From NCBI GenBank assembly GCA_022749655.1, contig CP094243.1:4278001-4342000 (forward strand): a stretch of DNA of 64,000 nt, read 5' to 3'. The translations under genes were made by a program, and so were the position numbers. This DNA is from Xanthomonas phaseoli pv. phaseoli. GTDB lineage: Bacteria; Pseudomonadota; Gammaproteobacteria; Xanthomonadales; Xanthomonadaceae. A model generated the notes under the pieces. That model did no database searches and was not told the DNA's origin. It worked only from the letters and a program-made list of their open reading frames with translations. Within the stretch, counting starts at the first letter, position 1; every line of letters starts with the position of its first letter. Below, piece by piece: positions 27,736 to 37,670 of the stretch.

Positions 27736-29817
27736 CTAGACGCGACCGAACGCGGGGTCGCTGCGGCTGGGTCTGCCGGTTTCCAGGTGCCCGGCCAGCC
27801 GGCGGCGGAAGGCGCTGCCCGGTTGCTCCACCACCAGGTCGTACCAGTGATCGCTGGCGGCAAGCGCCAGGCGAATGGTCTCGCGCTGGCCTGCAGCCAG
27901 CGGCAAGGTGCGCGTACCTGGGTCTGCGTAGTCCAGCGCACGCAGTTGCACGGTGCAGGCGCGCTGCCCGGCATTGCCGATTTCCAGCACCAAGGCGTCG
28001 CCCTCCTGTCGCGCCTCCACCCATGGCGCTGCCGAGGGCGCAGAGGCACTTGGCACCTGCCCGGCGAACTCGCGCAAGAAGCCATTGGGCCCGTGCACGC
28101 GCAACGCGTACGCACCTTCGTGCGTGGCCCCAACCGGCATATCGTCCAACTGCGTGCCGGGCAGCACGGTGTAATACCAGGGGCCGCCACTGGCCGCGCT
28201 GCTGTAGACATTGAACGCCGCCGCTGCCGCGCCGCTGTTGACGAACTGCAACTGCACGGCGGCGCCCTCTTGTACGCGTGCATGCACCTGCAAGGCATAC
28301 GGCAATGCGCGCGCCGGCCGTTGCCCCGGTTCCTGCCGCGGCATCGTTGCGGCGGCAGGCACAGACGGTAGCGGCTTGTCGCGCACGGCAGCGGTACGTG
28401 CGCGATAGTCGTCGACCGACGGCAACGCGCTCAACGCCGAATCGTCCGGTTTGCGGAAGTCGAACACGCTGGTGAGATCGCCGCTGACCGCACGCCGCCA
28501 CGGGCTGATGTTCGGTTCGGCCACGCCGAAGCGGCGTTCCAGCAGACGCAGGACCGAGGTGTGATCGAACACCTGCGAGTTGACCCAGCCACCACGCGTC
28601 CAAGGCGAGATCACCAGCATCGGCACGCGAATGCCCAGGCCGATCGGCACGCCATCGTAGACCTCGCCACGCGTGTCGACATTGCTGCGCCCCATGCGTG
28701 CGTCCAATGCCGGCAACGGCGCGGGCACGTGATCGAAGAAGCCATCGTTCTCGTCGTAATTGATGATCAGCGCCGTCTTGGCCCACACCTCTGGATTGGC
28801 AGTGAGCGCATCGATCAGACGCGCCACCAGCGACTCGCCATAGGCAGGCGGCGCTTCGGGGTGTTCGCAATACGCGGTGGGCGGGATGACCCACGACACC
28901 TGCGGCAGGCGATTGGCCTGCACATCGGCAGCGATCGCGGCGACCAGATGCTCGGCCTGGGTGGTGGCGGCGTTGTCCGCGGTGGAACCGGGCACGCACG
29001 CACGTGCACGCCGGTACCGTTCGTCGTCGGTGCGCAGATCGCGATAGTGCGAAAAATACGCCAGCGAGTTGCAGCCGAAGTTGTCGTATTCCTGATACAC
29101 GCGCCAGTCCACGCCGGCAGCCTGCAAGCGCTGCGCGTACGTGGTCCATTGCAGTGCTGCGTAGCCGGGCTTGTCGCGCGCCATGTCGGCGGTCCAGTTG
29201 CCATCGTCGTCATTGGTCACCGCCTGCGCGCCGACGTTACCCACGCTTGGGCCGCTGGTACCGGTGAACAGATACATGCGATTGGGGTTGGTCGGCCCAT
29301 GCAGCGAGCAGTAATAGCCATCGCAGATGGTGAACGCGTCGGCAAGCGCGTGGTAGTACGGGATGTCGTGACGCTGGAAGTATCCCATCGTCAATTCGCC
29401 CTTGTACGGTACCCATGCATCGTATTCGGCCCAGCGTGCCGGGTCCTGCCCGTGAGCGGCCTTCCAGGAATGATCCAGACTCTTGATCAAGGGCGCGCAG
29501 GTATGTTGCGAATCGAACGCGAACGGCAGCAAGCGTCGTCCATCGGACGTGGGTTGACTCCATACCGGATGGCCATCGCGCAGCTGCAGCGCGCGCGGAT
29601 CGCCAAAGCCACGCACGCCGCGTAGCGCGCCGAAATAATGATCGAACGAGCGATTTTCCTGCATCAGGATCACCACATGTTCGAGATCGCGCAACGTGCC
29701 GGTCCGCGCGTTGGCCGGCAGCGCGAGCGCACGGCCGATCGAAGACGGCAAGGCGCCGGCAGCAGTAAGCGCAGCGACGCGCTTGAGGAAATCGCGACGC
29801 GAAGAGGAAGGCGTCAT
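27736..29817 (-). CDS. Phospholipase C, phosphocholine-specific type, Tat-exported
   Basis: The 693-residue protein starts with a twin-arginine signal SSSRRDFLKRV, followed by a hydrophobic stretch. The catalytic domain of the acid phosphatase/bacterial phospholipase C superfamily has VVILMQENRSFDHYFGALRG (metal and nucleophile region), GPTNPNRMYLFTGT, IINYDENDGFFDHVP and FDHTSVLRLLERRFG. Two small C-terminal repeats of the DUF756 type follow, both containing YALRV or YDLVV strands. It would hydrolyse phospholipids outside the cytoplasm, releasing phosphate esters. A Pho box with well-placed -10 element lies 64-97 bp upstream, so PhoB control is predicted. It is divergent from a TonB receptor gene. 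Confidence 0.92.
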   Translation of the reverse strand: MTPSSSRRDFLKRVAALTAAGALPSSIGRALALPANARTGTLRDLEHVVILMQENRSFDHYFGALRGVRGFGDPRALQLRDGHPVWSQPTSDGRRLLPFAFDSQHTCAPLIKSLDHSWKAAHGQDPARWAEYDAWVPYKGELTMGYFQRHDIPYYHALADAFTICDGYYCSLHGPTNPNRMYLFTGTSGPSVGNVGAQAVTNDDDGNWTADMARDKPGYAALQWTTYAQRLQAAGVDWRVYQEYDNFGCNSLAYFSHYRDLRTDDERYRRARACVPGSTADNAATTQAEHLVAAIAADVQANRLPQVSWVIPPTAYCEHPEAPPAYGESLVARLIDALTANPEVWAKTALIINYDENDGFFDHVPAPLPALDARMGRSNVDTRGEVYDGVPIGLGIRVPMLVISPWTRGGWVNSQVFDHTSVLRLLERRFGVAEPNISPWRRAVSGDLTSVFDFRKPDDSALSALPSVDDYRARTAAVRDKPLPSVPAAATMPRQEPGQRPARALPYALQVHARVQEGAAVQLQFVNSGAAAAAFNVYSSAASGGPWYYTVLPGTQLDDMPVGATHEGAYALRVHGPNGFLREFAGQVPSASAPSAAPWVEARQEGDALVLEIGNAGQRACTVQLRALDYADPGTRTLPLAAGQRETIRLALAASDHWYDLVVEQPGSAFRRRLAGHLETGRPSRSDPAFGRV

Positions 29818-29880
29818 GGCGGCAGAACCTGCAAAAAAAAGTAGTGCTTTTGTCACCGCGCAGCGCGGATGGACACCACA

Positions 29881-29914
29881 CGTATAGCGGGCGAGCACGA
29901 CAGTTTTGCGACAG
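29881..29914 (-). promoter_or_regulatory. Pho box and -10 element of the phospholipase C gene
   Basis: The minus strand at 29914-29897 reads CTGTCGCAAAACTGTCGT, two CTGTCG half-sites 11 bp apart around an AAAA core, a near-consensus PhoB site. Exactly 10 bp downstream lies TATACG (29886-29881), a -10-like hexamer. This geometry, Pho box replacing the -35 with a 10-bp gap to the -10, is that of classical PhoB-activated promoters. The gene starts about 64 bp further on. Confidence 0.8.
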
Positions 29915-29917
29915 CGA

Positions 29918-29935
29918 CCGTCATCAATGTTTCAT
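29918..29935 (+). promoter_or_regulatory. Second, weaker Pho box-like site facing the TonB receptor
   Basis: CCGTCATCAATGTTTCAT matches 14 of 18 positions of the Pho box consensus with an 11-bp half-site period. It lies three bases from the stronger box and about 80 bp before the receptor gene. No good -10 element follows at 10 bp, so it could instead extend PhoB binding for the divergent gene. Confidence 0.4.
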
Positions 29936-30015
29936 GAGCCGTTGACACCCTGCGTCGCGAAACGCCGGCTTTGCACCGTGCGTCCGCCCTCAGCCGTGGC
30001 CGAACAGGACTCCCC

Positions 30016-32348
30016 ATGACTTCCGCTCGTCGCTTTCATGTCACTCCGCTGGCGCTTGCCCTGGCAACGCTGCTTCCCGTCGTTTCGCAGGCCGCCTCGC
30101 CGGCTGACCCGGTTGCCGTTGCTCCGGCAGCGGAGGCAGCCACCCCTGTAGCCGACGCCGCCAATGCAACGCAACTGGATGCAATCAACGTGGTGTCACA
30201 AGGCAGCACTCGCCAGGTGCAACGCATCAGCCAGCAGGACATCGAGCAGCTGACGCCCGGTAGCAGCGCGTTCAAGGCGGTGGAAAAACTGCCTGGGGTG
30301 CAGTTCCAGTCTGCCGATCCATTCGGCACCTACGAATGGTCCACGCAGGTGACCCTGCATGGCTTCGACCAAAGCCGCCTGGGGGTACGCTCGATGGCAT
30401 TCCACTGGGCAACATGAGCTATGGCGTGACCAATGGCCTGCACATCACGCGCGCCATCATTTCGGAAAACCTCGGTTCGGTAGAGATTGCGCAAGGGGCA
30501 GGCGCGCTCGGCACCGCCTCCAACACCAATCTCGGCGGCACCATGCAGTTCTACTCGGCCGACCCACAGACCACGCCCGGCGCGCGATTGGTGCAGACGG
30601 TGGGCAGCGATGCGACGCGCCGCACCTTCGTGCGCGCCGACACCGGCGATCGCGATGGGCTGTCGGCGTATCTGTCGTATGCCAATGCCAGCACCGACAA
30701 GTGGAAGGGCTATGGTGATCAGACATCCGAACAGGCCAATCTCAAGACGGTATACCAGTGGGGCGACGGCAACCGCCTGCGCCTGTTCGTCGATACCTCG
30801 CGGCGCAAGGAATACGACTACATGGATCTGTCGTTGACCAGCCAGCGCGTGCTCGGCTGGGACTACGATTACCTGCAACCGGATTGGGCCACCGCCGTGC
30901 AGATGGCGCGCGCCTACCAGAACACCGGCGCCACCAGCGGCGTGGCCAACGGCTACCCGCAATCGCTGGCCGGTCTGCCCAGCGACTACAGCTGGCTCGA
31001 TGCCAGTTATTACGCCGGCGGCGGACTGCGTCGCGACAACCTGGCAGGCCTGTCGGGCACGTTTGTCTTCGGCGGCGCCACGCTCGATGCCAGCGGCTAT
31101 TACCACGGCAATCGTGGCGAAGGCCAATGGGTGACGCCGTATGTGCCCACCTCTGCACAGGTTCCTTTGTCGATGCGCACCACCGACTACGGCCTGGATC
31201 GCTTCGGCGGCACCACCGCATTGAAATGGTCGTGGGGCAATCATGATCTGGAGGTGGGCGCATGGGCAGAAAACGCGCGCACCACGCAGGGCCGCAACTA
31301 CTTCGCGCTCGGCAACGAAGGTTACACCTCGCTCTACAACGTGTACGAAGCACAGACCCCGTTCCGTCGCGACTTCCTGCAGCGCTACACCACGCAAACC
31401 CGCATGTTGTATCTGCAGGACACCGTGCGCCTGCTCGATGATCGCCTGACCCTGAATTACGGCGCAAAAGCGCTCAACACCACGACGCGCGCGCAATCGC
31501 TGGTGCCGACCACCGCGCTGGCACAGGGCCGCATTCGCGCCGAAGATAATTTTCTGCCGCAGGTGGGTATCAACTACAAGCTCGACGAACGCCAAGACCT
31601 GTACGCGTCCTACAGCAAGAACATTGCGGCGTTCGGCTTCACCCCATTCGCCACCTCGCAGGCCGCCTTCGACCGCAGCCGCTCCACGCTGGAGCCGGAA
31701 CAATCGCAGACCGTGCAGGCGGGCTACCGCGTGCAGGACGAGCAGTTCCAGCTCTCGGCCGACGCCTACTTCACCAAGTTTTCCAACCGCCTGCTGACCA
31801 CCTCGCCGTGCACCGCGGTGCAGACCTGCGCGGCGATCCTGAGCAACGTTGGCGCGGTGCACAGCGCCGGTGCGGATCTGGCGCTGATGTGGCGCCCGAC
31901 CGAAGGGCTGAGCTGGTTGAACTCGTTGTCGTGGAATCGCTCGCGTTACCAGGACGATTACCTCAACAACGGCGTGGTCGCCACCTCCGGCAAGGACGTG
32001 GTGGGCATCCCGGCGTTGATGTTCTCTTCCAGCGCCAGCTACCAGATCGGCAACCTGCGCCTGGATCTGGACGGCAAGTACGTGGACAAGCGCTACATCA
32101 CCTTCCTCAACGATTCGCAGGTGCCGTCCTACTGGCTGTTCAATGCCGGGGCGCGTTACGACTTCGGGCGTGTCGGCGGGGTGGCGGATGTGGCGCTGGC
32201 GCTCAACATCAGCAATCTCACCGACAAGCGCTACTTCGCCAGCACCGGCACCAACGGCTACGTCGCCTCCGATCCGGACGGCTACAACCAGACCATGGTG
32301 GTCGGCGCACCGCGGCAGTACTTCATGAGCCTGGATGTGAAGTTCTAA
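30016..32348 (+). pseudogene. TonB-dependent outer-membrane receptor, frameshifted
   Basis: The reconstructed protein of about 777 residues has a signal peptide ending VSQAA, an Ala-rich linker, a TonB-box-like stretch (QLDAINVVSQG), a plug domain (RISQQDIEQLTPGSSAFKAVEKLPGVQ) and a 22-strand barrel ending in aromatic Phe (MSLDVKF). It would import a ligand across the outer membrane using TonB energy; the ligand is unknown. The plug is split between frames at 30381-30388, where CTGGGGGTACG lacks one base. Being divergent from the PhoB-type phospholipase C gene, with a possible second Pho box, it may take up a phosphate-containing product. Confidence 0.82.
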
Positions 32349-32395
32349 GTAGCGCTGCATCCCCTGAAAGCGCCCTCATCCGGCGCTACGCGCCA

Positions 32396-32419
32396 CCTTC
32401 TCCCGCGCGCGGGAGAAGG
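32396..32419. repeat. 24-bp perfect palindrome (REP-like)
   Basis: CCTTCTCCCGCG / CGCGGGAGAAGG is a perfect palindrome about 50 bp after the TonB receptor stop. Its preceding sequence (CGCCCTCATCCGGCGCTACG) is of a kind often seen in dispersed intergenic repeats of proteobacteria. It could also stop transcription, but no T tract follows. Confidence 0.7.
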
Positions 32420-32619
32420 CAGGCCGGCGGCGTCTTGACGCCTCAAGCCGGTCCGCAGCGCCCGTTCCCATAGCTTCGCGCTTGCTCGGCCTATCGTATC
32501 TCGCCTCACCTGCTTTCTGTCTTCCTTGCCGTTCTCGGCCTCATCGACTTTTGCCTTCTCCGCTTTTCCTTTGCCTCCCCAAGCGGTGGCCGGTCTTGCA
32601 CAGCGGCCTCCCTCCTTAT

Positions 32620-32699
32620 CGACGTCCCTGCTTCTCAACGTCCCTGCTTGCCGACTTCCTTGTAGCTCGACTTCCCTGTCGCTCGGCTTCCCTGCGCTT
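32620..32699. repeat. Five tandem copies of a 16-bp unit
   Basis: The units begin at 32620, 32636, 32652, 32668 and 32684, exactly 16 bp apart. The common core is CGACKTCCCTG with variable last five bases. Because 16 is not a multiple of three and no start site precedes it, this is not a protein repeat. Confidence 0.8.
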
Positions 32700-32909
32700 C
32701 CCCGCCTGCGGGGAAGGTGCCCGAAGGGTGGATCGGGGCAACGCCCGGCAACAGACGCGCCCTGTCCGCCAACCGCCACATCACCACCACCAACCGGCCC
32801 AGACTGCGCCGGGACCATTGCTCTTGCACCGCCACATGCATCGGCCTGGCCCCCGCCTATAATCGCCGACTTACTTTCACTCAGCAGGTTCCGCCAGATG
32901 GCGCAGACG

Positions 32910-33932
32910 ATGAAGGCGCTGGTCAAGCGCGAAGCGAACAAGGGCATCTGGCTGGAGCAGGTGCCGGTGCCGACGCCCGGCCCCAACGAGGTATTGATCA
33001 AGCTGGAAAAGACCGCCATTTGCGGCACCGACCTGCACATCTACCTGTGGGACGAGTGGAGCCAACGCACGATCAAGCCGGGCCTGACCATCGGTCATGA
33101 ATTCGTCGGCCGGGTGGCCGAGCTCGGTTCGGCAGTGACCGGTTATCAGGTCGGCCAGCGCGTGTCGGCCGAAGGCCATATCGTGTGCGGCCATTGCCGC
33201 AACTGCCGTGGCGGCCGTCCGCACCTGTGCCCCAACACGGTCGGGATCGGTGTCAACGTCAACGGCGCTTTCGCCGAATACATGGTGATGCCGGCCAGCA
33301 ACCTGTGGCCGATCCCGGACCAGATTCCGTCCGAGCTTGCCGCGTTCTTCGACCCCTACGGCAATGCTGCGCATTGCGCGCTGGAATTCGACGTCATCGG
33401 CGAGGACGTGCTGATCACCGGCGCCGGCCCGATCGGCATCATTGCGGCCGGCATCTGCAAGCACATCGGTGCGCGCAATGTGGTGGTCACCGATGTCAAC
33501 GATTTCCGCCTCAAGCTGGCGGCCGACATGGGTGCCACGCGCGTGGTCAACGTCGCCAACACCTCGCTGAAAGAGGTGATGAAGGACCTGCACATGGAAG
33601 GCTTCGACGTGGGCCTGGAAATGAGCGGCAACCCGCGCGCGTTCAACGACATGCTCGACTGCATGTACCACGGCGGCAAGATCGCCATGCTCGGCATCAT
33701 GCCGCGTGGCGCCGGTTGCGACTGGGACAAGATCATCTTCAAGGGCCTCACCGTGCAGGGCATCTACGGCCGCAAGATGTACGAGACCTGGTACAAGATG
33801 ACGCAGCTGGTGCTGTCAGGTTTTCCGCTGCACAAGGTGCTGACCCATCAGCTGCCGATCGACGACTTCCAGAAGGGCTTCGACCTGATGGAAGAAGGCA
33901 AGGCCGGCAAGGTCGTGCTGAGCTGGAATTGA
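32910..33932 (+). CDS. tdh: L-threonine 3-dehydrogenase
   Basis: The 340-residue protein is a zinc medium-chain dehydrogenase oxidising L-threonine to 2-amino-3-ketobutyrate with NAD+. Catalytic zinc ligands lie in [12 protein letters not shown] and GHEFVG; the structural zinc knuckle is [15 protein letters not shown]; the Rossmann motif is [16 protein letters not shown] 32910 (MKALVKRE) gives the usual family length; an in-frame ATG at 32898 adds four residues. Its partner gene kbl lies about 5.8 kb downstream beyond the sulfate transport genes. A good terminator follows. Confidence 0.95.
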   Translation: MKALVKREANKGIWLEQVPVPTPGPNEVLIKLEKTAICGTDLHIYLWDEWSQRTIKPGLTIGHEFVGRVAELGSAVTGYQVGQRVSAEGHIVCGHCRNCRGGRPHLCPNTVGIGVNVNGAFAEYMVMPASNLWPIPDQIPSELAAFFDPYGNAAHCALEFDVIGEDVLITGAGPIGIIAAGICKHIGARNVVVTDVNDFRLKLAADMGATRVVNVANTSLKEVMKDLHMEGFDVGLEMSGNPRAFNDMLDCMYHGGKIAMLGIMPRGAGCDWDKIIFKGLTVQGIYGRKMYETWYKMTQLVLSGFPLHKVLTHQLPIDDFQKGFDLMEEGKAGKVVLSWN

Positions 33933-33956
33933 TCGGCTGACACTGCAGATATGCGA

Positions 33957-33982
33957 AAGGCGCCGCGAGGCGCCTTTTGCGT
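33957..33982 (+). terminator. Rho-independent terminator of tdh
   Basis: AAAGGCGCC and GGCGCCTTT form a nine-base-pair stem with loop GCGA, followed by TTTGCGTTTT. It begins 25 bp after the tdh stop codon. Confidence 0.8.
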
Positions 33983-34152
33983 TTTCTGACCTACACATGC
34001 TGAGGAATGCGGCGAGCGATTTTTTCAGGAGCTAGCGAAGCATCTCAACAGACGCGGGGTCGGCTAGGGGCTGGATAAACGCCTCGTGGGTCGAGGGCGC
34101 GGCGCCTCGCCGCTCACGGAACACGCCGCAAGCACGTCCATGTAGGCTCGAT

Positions 34153-34442
34153 GGCGACATCCATGCCGCCAACGGTCCCGCAATCGACAAGGACACCGCA
34201 TCAGATAATTTGCTGTTGGATCCATCGAAGACGAGCACACCGCGTCAGATCGAATGCTGGCTGCTTTCACGAAGAGCAACACACCGCGGCAGATCATTTG
34301 CTGACTGCTTTGTCGAAGAGCAAGCACACTGCCGCCGATCGTCTACTGACTGCTTCGTTTGAACTCTACGCACCGACCATCTCAACTGGTGCTTGCCCGC
34401 TACCGTCGCCGGACCCTTGGCGGCACGGATGCCGCCAAGGCG
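34153..34442. repeat. Composite element: 44-bp tandem repeats between inverted arms
   Basis: Four copies of a 44/45-bp unit start at 34193, 34237, 34281 and 34326 (core ACACCGC..CAGAT....TGCTG.CTGCTT..CGAAGAGCAA). They are flanked on the left (34153-34187) and in inverted orientation on the right (about 34408-34442) by a roughly 35-bp arm with about 28 matching positions, itself containing a palindrome like GGCGGCATCC.TGCCGCC. The spacer 33983-34681 holds no supported gene. The period is not a multiple of three, so this is not coding. Confidence 0.75.
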
Positions 34443-34681
34443 CTGACAAGGATGTACTTGCAGCGTGTCCCGCCATGGTGGGGGCAAGCCCCCTGCCGAA
34501 GATCCGCAGATCGGCCGCTGCGCACGTGATCGATCCGCAGGCTGCAGTCATTCAAAAAAACAATCCAGCCAAGCCTCGAGTCTTGACCCAGTCTGGATGC
34601 AGAGCCGAAAGACTCAGTGTGTCGACGCTTCCCGCATGACGACGATCCTGCAGGTTGTCAGAGCTGCTTCAGTCATCGCCA

Positions 34682-35397
34682 TCACGGCCAGGTGACGGTC
34701 GCCGTCGCCACCAGATGGTTCTGCGAATTCTGACGCCCGAAGCCGAATTCGGCGGCTTTGCTGGTGTCGTAATACCCCACGCTCAAACCCAACGGGCCGA
34801 AGGTCTTGCCGACGTTGACGCCGAAATCGTTGTAGTCGTGGTCCACCTGACTCAGCGACGAGGTGTAGACGCTGTGCCCTGCGTGCGCCCAAACGTAAAG
34901 TCGTACGGCAACGTCCAATTGGCATCGAAGGCGTAGTAATAGCCATCGGTCTTGCTGCCGTAGAGATCGTCGGTGTAGGCGACCGTCACGCTATAGATCT
35001 TCAAGAATGTGGTCTTGGTGATCAACTCGGCATAGTTGGATGCGCCCGCTCCCAGGTACTGATAGCGGTTGATCATGACGTCGAAGTTCCAACGGGTGCC
35101 CAGGTCGGTGTTGTAGCCGACGAAACCATCCACTTCCCAATCCGGATCGCCGGCGCCGAAATCCACGTTGGACGTCCAGGTCCCCAGGTACAACCCGAAT
35201 GGCGTCTTGTAGGTCAAACCAGCCTGAAACGCAGGCTCTTCGTTTGTCTGCGAAATACCACGGAACAGGTAATCGCTGGTCACCGCAAAGGTGCCACTGA
35301 ACGGCGATGTGGACGCATCTTCGTCCTGCGCCTGCGCAAGCGGTGCAACGCCTAGTAGCAGGAACGACAGACAACAAGCGAGCGGGGACGACTTCAT
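34682..35397 (-). pseudogene. TorF-family putative outer-membrane porin, frameshifted
   Basis: The reconstructed protein of about 238 residues has a signal peptide (MKSSPLACCLSFLLLGVAPLAQA) and alternating beta-strand pattern beginning FSGTFAVTSDYLFRGISQT, typical of the TorF/Gcw-chp family of putative porins, ending in an aromatic strand (ATATVTWP). The substrate is unknown. ATG 35397 is chosen because AGGAG lies six bases upstream. The last third is in another frame: one base is missing in the C run 34888-34890, and restoring it joins YDFTFG to AHAGHSVYTSSL. It is separate from the cys operon by 265 bp in which I see nothing. Confidence 0.78.
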
Positions 35398-35662
35398 GGG
35401 CATCTCCTGGAGCGATGAACGGTGGGATGGCGCGAAGCGAGGCTGCAAGGACTTATTAGTCCAACTGTCATTGCAGCGCAACATGAAAGTCGCGTTCGCT
35501 TGATCCAGCGCACACACTCAAGAGCCCATGCGCGAATCAGGTGTCGATGTCATCGACCGCGTGCGCCGATTCTTGATGTCCAGGGTTGAAATCGGGCATT
35601 GGGGGATTGGTCACAGCAAAGGCGAAACGCGCCTCGCACATCCCCTTACATGCTCACCGATC

Positions 35663-36709
35663 TCAGCCGGCGCCTGCTTGCGCAGGAAATATCCCGTACT
35701 GCCGTGCTGCCAGGCGCACTTGCTGCCCCGGCTGAAAGCTGCCGGCCGAGGCCGGCAGTTCCACTTCCACCTCGTTGCCCGCCGGTTCCAGCGTTGCGCG
35801 CAGCCGCAGGCGTGGGCCGCTGCGCTGCGACCACGCCACCGTCGCCGGCCAGCCCGCCTCGTCGGGCACCAGATCTTCCGGCCGCACATACACCTCCACC
35901 GGCCCTGCAGCCAGCGCGGCATTGGCCAGGGGCAGTGCGTGCCCAGCAACCTGGATCTGCCCCTGCGCCAGCACCCCGGGAATACGGTTCACCGCGCCCA
36001 CGAACGAATACACGAAGGGCGAGGCCGGCTTGTCGTAGATCATCGCCGGCGTGTCGAGTTGCTCGATGCGCCCGCGGTTGAGAATGGCCACGCGGTCGGC
36101 CAGTTCCAGTGCTTCTTCCTGGTCATGGGTGACGAAGACCGTGGTCAGGCCGGTACGTTCGTGCAACTCGCGCAGCCAACGGCGCAGGTCGCGGCGCACC
36201 TGCGCATCCAGCGCACCGAATGGCTCGTCCAGCAACAGCACGCGCGGTTCGATCGCCAGCGCGCGCGCCAGCGCCACGCGCTGCCGCTGGCCGCCGGAGA
36301 GTTGGGTGGGATACCGCTGTTCCAGCCCCTGCAGTTGCACCAGCGCCAACAGCTCTTCCACGCGCGCACGGATGCGCGCTTCGGCCCAACGTTCGTTGCC
36401 GCGGCGCACCCGCAAGCCGAATGCGATGTTCTCGAACACGTCCATATGCTTGAACAATGCGTAGTGCTGGAACACGAAGCCGACCCGGCGCGATTGCACG
36501 CTCATGCGGGTGGCATCTTCGTCGCCGAACAGCACCTGGCCACCATCGGCATGCTCCAGCCCGGCCATGATCCGCAGCAGCGTGGTCTTGCCCGAGCCGG
36601 AGGGCCCAAGCAAGGCCAGCAACTCGCCCTGGCGCACTTCCAGGTTGATGTCGTCCAGCGCGGTAAAGGTCTCGAACTGCTTGCGCAGGCGGTGAATGCG
36701 GATGCCCAT
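35663..36709 (-). CDS. cysA: Sulfate/thiosulfate ABC transporter ATP-binding protein
   Basis: The 348-residue ATPase powers sulfate import. Walker [10 protein letters not shown] lies near residue 38, the Q-loop in FVFQHYALF, the signature [15 protein letters not shown], Walker [12 protein letters not shown] and the H-loop FVTHDQEE; a TOBE-like C-terminal regulatory domain includes VYVRPEDL, the pattern of CysA. ATG 36709 lies seven bases before the cysW stop is reached, and GTG 36715 is an alternative start. It is the last gene of the minus-strand sulfate-binding protein-cysT-cysW-cysA operon. Confidence 0.94.
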   Translation of the reverse strand: MGIRIHRLRKQFETFTALDDINLEVRQGELLALLGPSGSGKTTLLRIMAGLEHADGGQVLFGDEDATRMSVQSRRVGFVFQHYALFKHMDVFENIAFGLRVRRGNERWAEARIRARVEELLALVQLQGLEQRYPTQLSGGQRQRVALARALAIEPRVLLLDEPFGALDAQVRRDLRRWLRELHERTGLTTVFVTHDQEEALELADRVAILNRGRIEQLDTPAMIYDKPASPFVYSFVGAVNRIPGVLAQGQIQVAGHALPLANAALAAGPVEVYVRPEDLVPDEAGWPATVAWSQRSGPRLRLRATLEPAGNEVEVELPASAGSFQPGQQVRLAARQYGIFPAQAGAG

Positions 36710-36716
36710 GGTCACC

Positions 36717-37670
36717 TCAGTGGCGGTGGTTGGCGGCCAGCGAATCGCCGTGTCGCCATTCCAGATACGTCTTCAGCGCCAAGGTCAGCAGCGCGGTCAA
36801 TGCCAGCAGCGACGCGCACGCAAACGCAGCGCTGTAGGCATATTCGTTGTAGAGAATTTCCAAATGCAGCGGCAGCGTATTGGTGCGTCCACGGATATGC
36901 CCGGACACCACCGACACCGCACCGAACTCGCCCATCGCACGCGCCGCGCACAACAGCACGCCGTACAACAGGCCCCAACGGATATTGGGCAACGTCACCC
37001 GCCAGAACATCTGCCAGCCGTTCGCGCCCAGGCTCAATGCCGCCAGTTCCTCGTCGCTGCCTTGCTGCTCCATCAGCGGCATCAATTCGCGCGCAATGAA
37101 GGGGAATGTCACGAACGTGGTCGCCAGCACGATGCCCGGCAACGCGAACACGATCCGCGGCAGCTGGATCACGAATTCGCCCAGCGCCGGCAGCTGCACA
37201 TGCCAGCCTTCGTCGATCAACGGCCAGGCCCAGCCGCTGCGGCCGAAGATCAGCACGAAGATCAGGCCCGCCACCACTGGCGACACCGAAAACGGCAGGT
37301 CGATCAGGCTGACCAGCAGACGTTTGCCCCAGAACTGATGCTTGCTGATGGCCCACGCTGCGGCCACGCCGAATACCAGATTCAACGGCAGCACGATCGC
37401 CGTCACCAGCAAGGTCAGCTTGATCGCCGACAACGCGTCCGGGTCGACCACCGCGCGCAGGAAGGTTTCCCAACCGCCACGCAATGCCTCGGCGAACACC
37501 AGCACCAGCGGCAGCAGCAAGAACGCCAGCAGAAACAGCACGGCCCCCAGGATCATCAGCCATTGCACCCAACGCGGCTCGTTGGTAGCCGAATCGCTGA
37601 TGCGACGCGCCTGCTGGGTCATGGCATGGGTCGGCAACATGGAGGGCAGCGATGAAACAGCATCGTTCAT
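36717..37670 (-). CDS. cysW: Sulfate ABC transporter permease CysW
   Basis: The 317-residue inner-membrane permease has about six hydrophobic helices and the ABC-permease EAA loop ([24 protein letters not shown]) that contacts the ATPase. An N-terminal extension of about 45 polar residues precedes the first helix. Its ATG overlaps the cysT stop as ATGA (37667-37670), indicating coupled translation. [17 protein letters not shown] near the C-terminus is typical of CysW. Confidence 0.93.
   Translation of the reverse strand: MNDAVSSLPSMLPTHAMTQQARRISDSATNEPRWVQWLMILGAVLFLLAFLLLPLVLVFAEALRGGWETFLRAVVDPDALSAIKLTLLVTAIVLPLNLVFGVAAAWAISKHQFWGKRLLVSLIDLPFSVSPVVAGLIFVLIFGRSGWAWPLIDEGWHVQLPALGEFVIQLPRIVFALPGIVLATTFVTFPFIARELMPLMEQQGSDEELAALSLGANGWQMFWRVTLPNIRWGLLYGVLLCAARAMGEFGAVSVVSGHIRGRTNTLPLHLEILYNEYAYSAAFACASLLALTALLTLALKTYLEWRHGDSLAANHRH

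Larger units (their letters stand above)
32349..32909. other. Repeat-containing spacer before tdh
   Basis: The 560-bp spacer holds a perfect 24-bp palindrome (32396-32419) and five tandem copies of a 16-bp unit (32620-32699), plus a pyrimidine-rich plus strand between them. The tdh promoter must lie in its last 200 bp, but I do not see a clear one. No gene is supported. Confidence 0.6.

Noticed and set aside
25908..28214. Long plus-strand open frame opposite the S46 peptidase gene
   Set aside because: The minus-strand peptidase has complete catalytic motifs and signal peptide; the opposite frame is a compositional artefact.
34193..34370. CRISPR-like array
   Set aside because: The copies are contiguous and degenerate without unique spacers, and no cas genes occur in the window.
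34064..34487. Short minus-strand frames with repeated KQS..D..RC words
   Set aside because: The repeats arise from the 44-bp DNA repeat, whose period is not a multiple of three, so the frames are not real coding repeats.
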